Of a DNA stretch of 64,000 bases, positions 35,500-46,603 are shown piece after piece. The position numbers and the translations under genes were made by a program. Position 1 is the stretch's first letter. Every line of letters starts with the position of its first letter. A model generated the notes under the pieces. The model did not search any database. It was not told the DNA's origin and was given only the letters and a program-made list of their open reading frames with translations. The stretch lies in the NCBI GenBank assembly GCA_029209985.1, contig JARGNZ010000010.1:1-64000 (forward strand), in the 5' to 3' direction. This DNA is from Parvibaculaceae bacterium. GTDB lineage: Bacteria > Pseudomonadota > Alphaproteobacteria > Parvibaculales > Parvibaculaceae.

Positions 35500-36180
35500 T
35501 TATTGCATTTTGGGGTTGGCTTCAGTGTCACCCTGAGCCAGCGCTATTTCTGTTAAGGCAACCAGCATTTGGTTTCTATCTTCCAAAGACTTGGCTTCTA
35601 GGAGCGCTTGTTTTTCAGGCGATCCAAAGGGAGAGATCACGGATAGGGAATTGACGATACTTTCATCGTCTGCATTGTTGATTGCATCCCAATCCGCGTG
35701 CAAGTCGTGTGTCTCTAGGTATTGCTTTAAGACGCTCATCAACCGCTTGCGGGAGGTGTCTTCTATACCTTCTCCGGGTGTGAGATCGTCTTTGAACTCT
35801 TCAAAATCGACTTTGCCTTGCCGGAATTTTGTTGTGGTCTCAAGTTCTTGAATGACCCGAAAGCGTGCGACACCGGTGAGTGTAATCAGCACCCGGTCGC
35901 CACTTAATTCGTTGAAAGATGTAATGCGCCCAACGCAGCCCACTTTATAAAGAAGCGGTTTTGCGGTGGGGTCATCTTGCAAAGAAGCCGCTTCTACGCC
36001 GTCAGGTTGAATCATGCCAATCAATCGGTTTTCGCGCAAACTCGCGTCCAGCATATCAAGATAGCGCGGCTCAAAAATATTGAGAGGAATTTGTGCGCGC
36101 GGTAACAGCAGCACACTGCTCAATGGAAAGAGCGGGAGTGTGGCGGGCAAGTCCTGTGTTGATGTGTAACGGCGGATCAT
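35500..36180 (-). CDS. LON substrate-binding-domain protein
   Basis: This 226-residue protein corresponds to the N-terminal LON domain without ATPase or protease. [30 protein letters not shown] (about residues 15-44), [18 protein letters not shown] and [15 protein letters not shown] are seen, followed by a helical end. Free-standing LON-domain proteins are common beside trxA-like genes in Alphaproteobacteria. Its client is unknown. It lies 23 bases after the thioredoxin-TPR gene on the same strand. Confidence 0.9.
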   Translation of the reverse strand: MIRRYTSTQDLPATLPLFPLSSVLLLPRAQIPLNIFEPRYLDMLDASLRENRLIGMIQPDGVEAASLQDDPTAKPLLYKVGCVGRITSFNELSGDRVLITLTGVARFRVIQELETTTKFRQGKVDFEEFKDDLTPGEGIEDTSRKRLMSVLKQYLETHDLHADWDAINNADDESIVNSLSVISPFGSPEKQALLEAKSLEDRNQMLVALTEIALAQGDTEANPKMQ

Positions 36181-36203
36181 GGCATGGGTTCCGTGATAGG
36201 CGC

Positions 36204-37118
36204 TTATGAAAAGAGAATAGAAGAGAGGCGACGGCGGCCCTCTTGGCTGACATCTTCCATTGGCCCATAGGCATTGAAAAACTCAACTAATTGTTTGCGA
36301 GCGGCTTCATCGTTCCATTTGCGGTCAATCTCGATGCTTTGCAGAAGGGCATCTATTGCTTCTGCCCGTGCGCCTGCGCTGTTGAAGGCAAGGGCCAGTT
36401 CAAAGCGGGCTTCATGGTCTTTGGGATCGGCTGCAATACGGGCTTCTAGTGCTGTTGTGTCTAGGGATACAGTGCCCGACTTTTCGGCAATTTGCAGGGC
36501 TGCGTGAGCGGCTAGAACTTCTGGTACATTTTGTGCGGCAGGTGGAACTAATCCCAAAGCTTCTTTGGCGCGCTCTAACTCTCCGGCGGTGACATAGCAT
36601 TGTGCAAGACCGGCGAGGGCAAGAACATTGGTTGGTTCGTGCTCAATAACCTGTGCGTAAATTTGCGCGGCTGTGGACGTGTCGCCTGCGTCCATTGCTT
36701 GCGCGGCGGCCTCAAGGGCTTGGTCGATGGGGCTTGGTCCAACGGGTCCTGCCACTTTTTCGATGAATTGTTTGATTTGGCTTTCCGGCACCGCCCCAGA
36801 AAAAGCATCGACTGGCTGACCATCTTTGAAAGCAAAGACGGCTGGGATGGATTGCACGCGTAATTGCTGCGCGATTTCGGGATAAGCCTCGATGTCCATT
36901 TTGACCATACGTACCGCACCATTGGCGGCAAGAACGTGTTTCTCCAGCAATGGCCCGAGGGTTTTGCACGGCTCACACCACGGGGCCCATAAATCAAGGA
37001 TGACTGGCACGTGCATGGACACATCAACAACATCGGCCATAAAGGTTTCTGTTGTGGTGTCTTTGATCAGCTCTCCAGCAGCCGGTGTTGCGGTGAGGTT
37101 GAGATCGCTGGTGGTCAT
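36204..37118 (-). CDS. cnoX: CnoX-type thioredoxin-TPR chaperedoxin
   Basis: This 304-residue protein has an N-terminal thioredoxin fold with WAPWCEPCK (Cys48 and Cys51) and cis-Pro in VQSIPAVFAF. A C-terminal helical repeat region of TPR type (about residues 130-300; ALAGLAQCYVTAGELERAKEAL, EARFELALAFNSAGARAEAIDAL) follows. The architecture is that of CnoX/YbbN, a holdase that hands oxidised clients to GroEL. The CEPC active site retains both cysteines, so redox activity is possible, but the usual Gly is Glu. Confidence 0.88.
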   Translation of the reverse strand: MTTSDLNLTATPAAGELIKDTTTETFMADVVDVSMHVPVILDLWAPWCEPCKTLGPLLEKHVLAANGAVRMVKMDIEAYPEIAQQLRVQSIPAVFAFKDGQPVDAFSGAVPESQIKQFIEKVAGPVGPSPIDQALEAAAQAMDAGDTSTAAQIYAQVIEHEPTNVLALAGLAQCYVTAGELERAKEALGLVPPAAQNVPEVLAAHAALQIAEKSGTVSLDTTALEARIAADPKDHEARFELALAFNSAGARAEAIDALLQSIEIDRKWNDEAARKQLVEFFNAYGPMEDVSQEGRRRLSSILFS

Positions 37119-37364
37119 GTTCAGTCCTGTTCTTCCAAAATGGTCACATCGATATGCCGTTTAGCGCTTTCGCCTGCTCTATCGCGCCTTGAGGCTCGCT
37201 CTGCCCTGCTTAATATATGGGCTGTTGTCCGTGCATATTTAAGTGGCAAGTGTCTCTGATCGGGAGACATTCATACTGTTTTCTGAGCTCTTTGGCAAAG
37301 CGGGACTTTCTTTGGTTAATAGAAGCTCTGGAGTGTGCGGAGCGATTGGTGATCGGGTGGGGCG

Positions 37365-37916
37365 TTATTCTGGTTGGGTGACGGTTTCTAGGTCCACAAT
37401 TTGTGGGGTGTGGCCGCACCACTCGATGAATTTTAGAAAATCAGCTTTGGTGATAAGGGTGGAGGCCTCATTGGTGAGGGGGTGATAGGTCAGCTTTTCA
37501 TAGGCCATCATGGAGGCGTCGAGCACGAGGTTTACCCGTTGTGCGTTCCGATCATTAATCAATGCAAAGGGGGTTACTGATCCCGGGCGTACGCCAAGGA
37601 TTTCATACAGCAAGTCTTCATTGGCAAAGGACAGGCGCGCGGCCTTTATGTGTTTGGATAGTTGGTTAAGCCTGATTGTCGTTTCTTCGCGGGCGACAAT
37701 AAGCCAAAGCGCTCCCTTTTTGTCTTTTAGGAACAAGTTTTTGCAATGGGCCGTCTCATCATTTTCAAGGGTCGCCCGCCATGCTTGCGCATCTTCCACC
37801 CGGTGCAGGGCGGGGTGGTCATGGGTGGTGTGGGAAATTCCCAGTTCAGAAAGTGCGTGCAATAAGCTTTCTTTTGTATGGGGGGTCGGGGTGGTTTGGG
37901 GGGTGGACTCAGGCAT
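37365..37916 (-). CDS. ProX/YbaK-type aminoacyl-tRNA editing deacylase
   Basis: This 183-residue stand-alone editing domain of the YbaK/ProX superfamily has HPALHRVEDAQAW, AHCKNLFLKDKKGALWLIV (conserved Lys for tRNA binding), NEDLLYEILGVRPGSVTPFALIND and a late LVLDASMM. Members hydrolyse mischarged tRNAs such as Ala-tRNA(Pro). The exact substrate is inferred from the ProXp-ala-like motifs rather than proven. Its region upstream reaches towards the tRNA-Gly gene without another gene. Confidence 0.86.
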   Translation of the reverse strand: MPESTPQTTPTPHTKESLLHALSELGISHTTHDHPALHRVEDAQAWRATLENDETAHCKNLFLKDKKGALWLIVAREETTIRLNQLSKHIKAARLSFANEDLLYEILGVRPGSVTPFALINDRNAQRVNLVLDASMMAYEKLTYHPLTNEASTLITKADFLKFIEWCGHTPQIVDLETVTQPE

Positions 37917-38184
37917 GATTCTCCAAAAGGATTTTGAATTTCGCGGCGAGGGCGAGAGGTTTTAGGGTTAAAATCAGGTGTAAAGCAGGGGATAAAGTCA
38001 GGCAAGGGCATGGTTTTTTGCGAATGGGGAGTGTTTGGCATTTATCTTCACAACAATGATAAAACCTGCTTGCATTCGGCTCAGGTTTACGTCATATAAC
38101 GGCCCTCACCAACGACACACTGTGTGTTCGGTGTGGCCCTACCGTTTCTGTTTACGGAAATGGTTCTAAAAGCGCCAATATTGA

Positions 38185-38259
38185 GCGGGCGTAGCTCAGG
38201 GGTAGAGCACAACCTTGCCAAGGTTGGGGTCGTGAGTTCGAATCTCATCGCCCGCTCCA
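38185..38259 (+). tRNA. tRNA-Gly (GCC)
   Basis: The 75-base cloverleaf has acceptor GCGGGCG/CGCCCGC, a D-arm starting TAGCTC, anticodon stem CAACC/GGTTG with loop TTGCCAA (GCC at 38217-38219), a T-arm with TTCGAAT, and an encoded CCA. The acceptor stem pairs perfectly. Confidence 0.97.
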
Positions 38260-38457
38260 AATTTTCCAAGATATTTAAATAGACGTTCACCCGTGTTATT
38301 CTGTGCCGTGCGATGGCGTTTGGGTGTTGTCAGCAGACGTGTTGTGCGCTTTCAAGCATGTTCTTGGCCAGTCAATAGATACCCATGGCACATCCTTATA
38401 GTAGATATCTGACGTGGCTTGATGGGCCAGCGTTATGTTCTTGGTCGCAAGTTCACA

Positions 38458-38643
38458 TTAAGCCGTTTGATTTTTTTCAGGCGCGTAATCTTTGATGAGG
38501 CTTGGTGATATCATTCGTTTGAGGACAATATCGGGGCGAACAAAGTGATGGTAAAGAGCGGCTCCGGCATGGACAGCAATCAGTACCCGGATTACATAGG
38601 CTCCGCCTTGTTTGTGAATGAAGTCCATCGGCGCCTCAAAGGC
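38458..38643 (-). pseudogene. Cytochrome b561 C-terminal remnant
   Basis: The minus strand encodes about 61 residues that look like the C-terminus of a cytochrome b561. The frame has APMDFIHKQGGAYVIRVLIA, HAGAALYHHFVRPD and VLKRMISPS; the HxGAALYHHF pair is a haem-ligating motif of that family. It is closed upstream by an in-frame TAA (38644-38646), and no convincing N-terminal half was found in any frame up to katG. This is a decayed or truncated gene, unless the ATG at 38628 is used for a 56-residue piece. Confidence 0.65.
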
Positions 38644-38790
38644 TTACCAGCTTATGCCCATCCAGCTTTCAACAAGGGAGCTGAATATCCATGTTCTTCC
38701 CCTATGTGGCAGAGTGTTGGTGGTGGCATTCAGAAGCGGAAACTTGAAACGTGCTGGCCGGCAGCATAGCATCAATATAGATGCAAATGA

Positions 38791-41187
<2,397 letters not shown>

Positions 41188-41234
41188 CTGAGGGGTTATT
41201 GACCTTTAATAGTCACTGAGTTTTTTGCTTACTT

Positions 41235-41270
41235 ATCGGGCGCCTGAACTATTTGTTGGGCGCCCGATTT
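41235..41270 (+). terminator. Terminator after katG
   Basis: A 10-bp perfect ATCGGGCGCC/GGCGCCCGAT stem with a 14-base loop lies 48 bases past the stop. The T tract is short. Confidence 0.7.
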
Positions 41271-41433
41271 GCGTTCCGCCTTTGATGGGTAAGAAAACTT
41301 CGGTCTTACTTCTGAGATGATCGCGGCCTCGCAAAATTGCACGGCATGAAATGGAACGTGCTTCTGAGCGAGACTGTGCACTGGCGCAAGAGCCAGAGGT
41401 AAGCTATCTTCAAGCCCCGTCTTTCCCGTCGTA

Positions 41434-42654
41434 ATGGACACCACGTCTCCAATATTATGCGAGCCATGCATGTATTCTATTCTTGCGCTTATTTGTTTTG
41501 CCGTTTTTGTCAGTCTTGCTTTATTTCCTCTGGCGAAACGCACAGGCGCACCGCTTCTCCTTGTTATACTCGCGGTTGGGATGTTGATCGGGGAGGACGG
41601 GATCGGCGGTTATTTGTTTAATGACTTTCAGCTTGCCTTTGATGTGGGCAGCGTGGCGCTGGCGGTCATTCTTTTTGCAGGGGGCTTGGAGACAGATAAG
41701 GGTGTTTTCCGATCTTCAGGTGCGCCCGCACTTATTCTGGCGTTTCCCGGGGTGTTGATCTCGGCGGCTATTGTGGCTGGTGCGGCTTATTTTTTCTTAG
41801 ACATGCCCTTAATGCTGGCCTTGTTGCTGGGGGCGGTCGTTGCCCCAACGGATGCGGCAGCGACGTTTATGTTCATTCAACAAAGTGAGTTAAAAATTCC
41901 GAGCAGGGTAAAAAACACCTTGCTCTTGGAATCTGGATTTAACGATCCCGCAGCCATTAGCCTCACCATCATTCTAACCGTGATTATTGGCGCCACGCTT
42001 CAGGTCGCTGCAGACGATTGGCTGAATTACATTTGGTTGGTGGCGGCACAAATCGGCTTTGGTGTTATTGGGGGGCTTGTGGGCGGCTGGTTGCTTGCGG
42101 AGGTGATGAACCGTCTCACTATGTCCATAGGCATCTACCCTGTGTTGGCGGTTATTGGGGGCGTCTTGGTCTTTGCGGTTACATACTTGCTGGGCGGATC
42201 GGGATTTTTGGCCATTTACATTGCAGGTATGACTTTGCGCAATCGGCTTCATATTCCTTTGGAGAGAATTACAAACTTTAGCGAAGGCATGCAGTGGCTG
42301 AGCCAAATGATATTGTTCCTTATTTTGGGTCTTCTTGTGACTCCGAGTGCTTTGCCCGGCGCTATTTTTCCCGCTTTGATATGCGCTGCGGTTTTAACCT
42401 TTGCCGCTCGGCCCATCGCTGTTTTTGCAAGTGTTGGCTGGTTTCAGTTTAAGTTTAAGGAGCTTGTCTTCCTGAGTTGGGTTGGTTTGAGGGGAGCTGT
42501 GCCAATCTTGTTGGCCATTTACCCTGTTGTGGCGCCTGGGCCGGTCGATATTTTATTTTTCGAGACTGTTTTCATTATTGTTGTGGTGTCTCTCACCCTT
42601 CAAGGCTTCACCGCCGGTGCGCTTGGGAAGGCGCTTAAATTGGACAGGGAGTAG
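41434..42654 (+). CDS. CPA1 cation/proton antiporter (NhaP2-like, no RCK end)
   Basis: This 406-residue antiporter has about 12 membrane helices. VILAVGMLIGEDG (about residues 39-51), AVVAPTDAAATFM (functional Asp in helix 5 region, about 135-147), LLESGFNDPAAI and SWVGLRGAVPI are landmarks of the NhaP/CvrA group. Family members of this type are often longer, with a cytosolic TrkA-C regulatory end; this one stops after the membrane part. ATG at 41434 is used, 41470 is an alternative, and neither has a strong ribosome site. Confidence 0.88.
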   Translation: MDTTSPILCEPCMYSILALICFAVFVSLALFPLAKRTGAPLLLVILAVGMLIGEDGIGGYLFNDFQLAFDVGSVALAVILFAGGLETDKGVFRSSGAPALILAFPGVLISAAIVAGAAYFFLDMPLMLALLLGAVVAPTDAAATFMFIQQSELKIPSRVKNTLLLESGFNDPAAISLTIILTVIIGATLQVAADDWLNYIWLVAAQIGFGVIGGLVGGWLLAEVMNRLTMSIGIYPVLAVIGGVLVFAVTYLLGGSGFLAIYIAGMTLRNRLHIPLERITNFSEGMQWLSQMILFLILGLLVTPSALPGAIFPALICAAVLTFAARPIAVFASVGWFQFKFKELVFLSWVGLRGAVPILLAIYPVVAPGPVDILFFETVFIIVVVSLTLQGFTAGALGKALKLDRE

Positions 42655-42761
42655 CTTTGGTCTTTCGCCGGCGTATTTTTATGGCGTAAAAGACTTTTAG
42701 CTTAGCATCGTGCTGTTCATATTTGTGGGGTAGGCTTTAGAGCGAATCACTAAACCCTTTG

Positions 42762-44540
42762 ATGCAGCGTGGGCCCATGGGCGAAGAGCAACATGCCATT
42801 CCCTACTTACGTGAGCTAGTGGTCTTTTTGGCGGCCACGGGCCTGATTGTACCTGCGTTGCGCCGGGCGCGACTGAATATGGTGCTGGGATATCTGATCA
42901 TTGGCGGTGTTATTGGACCATTTGGGTTGGGTTTGCTCGCCGAGGATGTGACTTGGCTCCAATATGTGGTGATTTCAGATGTGCACGGGGTGCAGCAGAT
43001 TGCAGAGCTGGGCATCATCTTTTTGCTTTTTACCATTGGATTAGAGCTTTCCTTTGAACGGCTTTGGTCGCTGCGCCGGATGGTGTTTGGGCTAGGCTCG
43101 CTGCAAGTCATTGTGTCTGGTTGTGCTATTGGGTTTATTGCCTATCAATTTGGTAATTCGGTTCAAGCCTCCATCGTTCTCGGGGCCTGTTTGGCGCTCT
43201 CCTCTACGGCGATTGTGATGCGATTGCTGGGGGATAGTGGGCAGGTGGCCAGTCCGGCGGGCCGGACAGCGTTTTCGGTCCTTTTGTTTCAAGACCTTGC
43301 AGTTGTGCCCATCCTCTTTTTGGTTGGCGTCTTTGGGGTTGAAGCCGAAGACGGCATTGGCGCTGGCTTACTCATTGCGCTGTCTCAGGCTGTTGCCGCT
43401 GTTGCGTTTATTCTCTTTCTGGGGCGCGTTTTGCTTCAACCACTTTTCCGCTTGGTTGGAGAAACAGGATCCCCCGAGCTTTTCATGGCGGTGACATTGT
43501 TGACCGTGATCGGCATGGCCGCTGTCACCGGCGGGGCGGGCCTGTCTATGCCACTGGGCGCGTTCTTAGCGGGTCTCTTGTTGGGCGAAACTGAATTTAA
43601 GCACCAAATTGAGGTTGATATTGAACCGGTCAAGGGGCTGCTGCTCGGGCTGTTCTTCATGTCTGTTGGCATGGCGATTGATTACCGACTGCTGGCGGAT
43701 GACTTTGGATGGATCTTTGCCTCGGCTGTTGGGTTGATCTTGATTAAGGCTTTCGTTTTAGTGGGCCTTGCTTTGGTGATGGGGGTGACACGGTCGGCGG
43801 CGATTGAGGTTGCGTTGCTCTTGGCGCAGGGCGGTGAATTTGCCTTTGTCGTGGTGAGCATTGCGGGTGGCCACAGTATTTTACCACCGGATGTTGCCCA
43901 GTTCATTTTGATCGTCACCACGCTCACAATGATGATGACCCCCTTTATTGCTTGGGCTGCACGGTGGCTTGGTCGGCGTGTGGAAGGTCAAGATGCGGCC
44001 AAGTCCCACGCGGCCAGCTTGGATGAAATTGCTGAGATTGATGGACACGTGATTGTCGCCGGGTATGGCCGGGTGGGACGTATGTTGACGTCTTTGCTCG
44101 AGCGAAAACAAATTCCCTATTTGGCGTTGGATCAAAATATGTCGGCGATTGCTGCGTGCCGTGCCAAGGGGCTGCCGGTTTATTACGGAGATGCGAGCCA
44201 TCCTTCGATGTTGGTTCGCGCCGGGGCAGAGCGGGCAACGGCCCTTATTCTGACAATGGATGACCCTGTGGCCGCAGAAACTGTGACGGCACATGCACGG
44301 GCCAATTGGGCTGATTTACCCATCTATGCACGGGCGCGAGATGTAAACCATGCACGCCGGCTTACCCAATTGGGTGCTGACCGTGCGGTGCCTGAAAATT
44401 TAGAAGCAAGTTTGCAGTTGGCTGATGAAGTCCTGACCCACTTGGGTATCCCAACGGATGCTGTGAGACGATTGCTTTCTGAAAAACGCGATATTGAATT
44501 GGTTGAGCGCTTGTCTGAGGAACGTCCTGCAAGCTTGTAG
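42762..44540 (+). CDS. CPA2 K+/H+ antiporter with RCK (TrkA-N) domain, KefB/C-like
   Basis: This 592-residue protein has a CPA2 membrane domain of 12-13 helices (about residues 10-400; VLGYLIIGGVIGPFG, LGIIFLLFTIGLELSF, GLLLGLFFMSVGMAIDY) followed by an RCK nucleotide-binding domain, HVIVAGYGRVGRMLTSLLE (GxGxxG, about residue 430). The C-terminus has DDPVAAETVTAHARANWADLPIYARARD. It resembles KefB/KefC-type potassium efflux systems, but no KefF/G partner gene is adjacent. The start could be 42777. It probably acts with the CPA1 gene upstream in ion and pH balance. Confidence 0.9.
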   Translation: MQRGPMGEEQHAIPYLRELVVFLAATGLIVPALRRARLNMVLGYLIIGGVIGPFGLGLLAEDVTWLQYVVISDVHGVQQIAELGIIFLLFTIGLELSFERLWSLRRMVFGLGSLQVIVSGCAIGFIAYQFGNSVQASIVLGACLALSSTAIVMRLLGDSGQVASPAGRTAFSVLLFQDLAVVPILFLVGVFGVEAEDGIGAGLLIALSQAVAAVAFILFLGRVLLQPLFRLVGETGSPELFMAVTLLTVIGMAAVTGGAGLSMPLGAFLAGLLLGETEFKHQIEVDIEPVKGLLLGLFFMSVGMAIDYRLLADDFGWIFASAVGLILIKAFVLVGLALVMGVTRSAAIEVALLLAQGGEFAFVVVSIAGGHSILPPDVAQFILIVTTLTMMMTPFIAWAARWLGRRVEGQDAAKSHAASLDEIAEIDGHVIVAGYGRVGRMLTSLLERKQIPYLALDQNMSAIAACRAKGLPVYYGDASHPSMLVRAGAERATALILTMDDPVAAETVTAHARANWADLPIYARARDVNHARRLTQLGADRAVPENLEASLQLADEVLTHLGIPTDAVRRLLSEKRDIELVERLSEERPASL

Positions 44541-44568
44541 CTTGTACGTTTGCGCAGGCTGAGGTTGA

Positions 44569-44582
44569 TTGCCCTAGGGCAA
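44569..44582. repeat. 14-bp palindrome upstream of UMF1 carrier
   Basis: TTGCCCTAGGGCAA is a perfect palindrome about 135 bases before the carrier start and 29 after the antiporter stop. It may be a binding site or a small hairpin; no regulator is suggested. Confidence 0.3.
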
Positions 44583-44715
44583 CTGCTTTGGGCTTCCCTA
44601 TTCCCTATACACTTTGATGGTTCGCAGTGAGCATTTATTGCGCCCGCTTTTGCTTGGCAGGGTTGCGCTTGTGTTCTGCCCTCTTTGCTGCACACTGGTC
44701 AAAAAGGGAGTTTGT

Positions 44716-46110
44716 ATGGGTGAGGGAACTGTTGCGCCACGGGCTGAGGCGCTAGGGCATTTTAGTTGGGCCTTTTATGAGTGGGCGCGTAATCCAATTT
44801 GGATTGTGGTCGCTATTTATATTTTTGGTCCCTATTTTTCTTCCCAAGTGGTGGGCGATCCGGTGCAGGGCCAAGCGCTTTGGGGTACCATTAATGCCAC
44901 TGCGGGCATTGTGATTGCAGTGCTTGCCCCATTCTTGGGGGCCATGGCTGATAAGGTGGGCCGTCGCAAGCCGTGGATTATATCCATGACTCTCTTTATG
45001 GCTGGTGCGGGGTTTGTGCTTTGGTATGCACTGCCCAATGATGGGGGCATTGGTATTTTAGGTGCGGGCCTTGCGATGATTGTCATTTCGGTTGGGTTTG
45101 AATTTTCCGCCGTCTTTCATAATTCGATGTTGCCAACGATTGCGCGTGACAACAAATTGGCCTCCTTGTCTGGTCTTGGCTTGGCATTGGGTAATATGGC
45201 ATCGCTGCTTGTTTTAATCTTTATGCTGGTGACGATCATGCTGGCTGGCAGTGGATTGTTTTCTTTCCTACCAGATGTGCCGTGGTTTGGATTGGATACC
45301 AGCCAACATGAGCACAGTCGTATTTCTGGCCCTCTTACAGCTCTATGGCTGCTGGTTTTTACTGTCCCGCTTGTGCTTTATACGCCTGATACACCGCGTA
45401 GTTCTGTGCGTTACAGTGATGCATTTGTTGGCGGTGCGCGTGATGTGTGGCGCACGGTGCGTTCTTTACGTCACTACAAAAACATCGGCACGTATTTGCT
45501 GGCGCGGATGCTTTACAATGATGGTAAGACGGCAGTGATTGCATTTGGTGGCGTTTATGCGGCAGGCATTTTTGGATGGGGAGCGCTTGAGCTGACTATG
45601 CTGGGGATTGTGCTTTCTACTTTTGCTGTGGCCGGTGGTTTTGTCGGTGGGTGGTTGGATAATGCTTTCGGGTCGAAGCGTGCCATTCAAATTTCCATTT
45701 TGGGCACGTCACTTGGGACCGTTTTGGCGGTGTCGATGACGCCCCACAGTATCCTCTTTATGGAGTATGCGGCCAGCGAGCCGGTATGGGATGGATTGAT
45801 GTTTCAAACCTTGCCCGAGCTTTGTTACATCGGGGTGGTGATCCTTATCGCTATTTTTATTACGGCTGCTTATGCCAACAGCCGCACCATGTTGGCACGT
45901 ATTGCACCGGAAGAACGCATGAGCCAATTTTTTGGACTCTATGCATTATCCGGCACCGCCACTGCGTTTTTTGGGCACGGTCTCGTTGCCTTCCTCACCA
46001 GCTATTATGATAGTCAGCGGATTGGTTTTGCTGGCGTGTTGGTGCTTTTGCTGGGTGGCTTTTTCTTGATGTCGTGGGTCACGGAGGAGCGGTCCGTGGT
46101 GGCTGATTGA
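44716..46110 (+). CDS. UMF1-family (Atg22-like) MFS transporter
   Basis: This 464-residue membrane protein starts at the ATG at 44716, preceded by AAAGGGAG. FSWAFYEWARNPIWIVVAIYIFGPYF is the conserved N-terminal region of UMF1 carriers, then LAPFLGAMADKVGRRKPWI (MFS loop 2-3) and GFEFSAVFHNSMLPTIA. Twelve helices are expected. Substrates of UMF1 proteins are unknown; eukaryotic Atg22 exports amino acids from the vacuole. It ends 34 bases before a convergent Nudix gene. Confidence 0.88.
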   Translation: MGEGTVAPRAEALGHFSWAFYEWARNPIWIVVAIYIFGPYFSSQVVGDPVQGQALWGTINATAGIVIAVLAPFLGAMADKVGRRKPWIISMTLFMAGAGFVLWYALPNDGGIGILGAGLAMIVISVGFEFSAVFHNSMLPTIARDNKLASLSGLGLALGNMASLLVLIFMLVTIMLAGSGLFSFLPDVPWFGLDTSQHEHSRISGPLTALWLLVFTVPLVLYTPDTPRSSVRYSDAFVGGARDVWRTVRSLRHYKNIGTYLLARMLYNDGKTAVIAFGGVYAAGIFGWGALELTMLGIVLSTFAVAGGFVGGWLDNAFGSKRAIQISILGTSLGTVLAVSMTPHSILFMEYAASEPVWDGLMFQTLPELCYIGVVILIAIFITAAYANSRTMLARIAPEERMSQFFGLYALSGTATAFFGHGLVAFLTSYYDSQRIGFAGVLVLLLGGFFLMSWVTEERSVVAD

Positions 46111-46144
46111 GGAGGGGCCGCTGAAGGTCTTCCGAGGCTTATGC

Positions 46145-46579
46145 CTATTCTGACTTGTTCAGCACCCACTCAATTTCTTTTTTCAAATTGGGCGCAAGGG
46201 GAAGACTGTTCAGGGTGTTGCCTGTCTGCCATTCAAAACGGGTATGTTCCGGGGATAGTTTTACGTCGCCTTGGGCGTCTGTAATAAGAAAGGAGAGGCC
46301 CTGCATTAAGCCTGCATCTGCCGTCTGATAGTCCCATACAGTCAATGGTTTGGCACGGGTAAAGGTGAGGCTGGTTTCTTCGCGCACCTCGCGGGCAAGG
46401 CCTTTGGACGCCCCTTCGCCTAAAAGCAGACGGCCACCGGGAATATCCCAATGGCCGCCGTATTCAGTGTCTGTTGCTTGTCGTTTGAGGAGCAGCACGT
46501 GCCCCTCCCGAACAATGTGTGCCTTCACAACAATGCCGTGCGTGAGGGCGTTGGATGTCGATGTTGTCATTTGAGACAT
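46145..46579 (-). CDS. Nudix hydrolase
   Basis: This 144-residue protein has one Nudix box, GxxxxxExxxxxxxREVREETSL (about residues 48-70; Glu residues for metal are present), after WDIPGGRLLLGEG. ATG at 46579 is used; GTG at 46583 and ATG at 46570 are alternatives. Nudix enzymes remove diphosphate-linked substrates such as NTPs, NADH or ADP-sugars; the target is not predictable. It lies 24 bases from purH on the same strand. Confidence 0.9.
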   Translation of the reverse strand: MSQMTTSTSNALTHGIVVKAHIVREGHVLLLKRQATDTEYGGHWDIPGGRLLLGEGASKGLAREVREETSLTFTRAKPLTVWDYQTADAGLMQGLSFLITDAQGDVKLSPEHTRFEWQTGNTLNSLPLAPNLKKEIEWVLNKSE

Positions 46580-46603
46580 GGGCACCTGACGTTTGTAAAA
46601 GCC

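Noticed and set aside
41229-41543. 104-codon minus-strand frame over the katG terminator and antiporter start
   Set aside because: It contains the katG terminator and overlaps the antiporter start; composition is not protein-like and no motif is seen.
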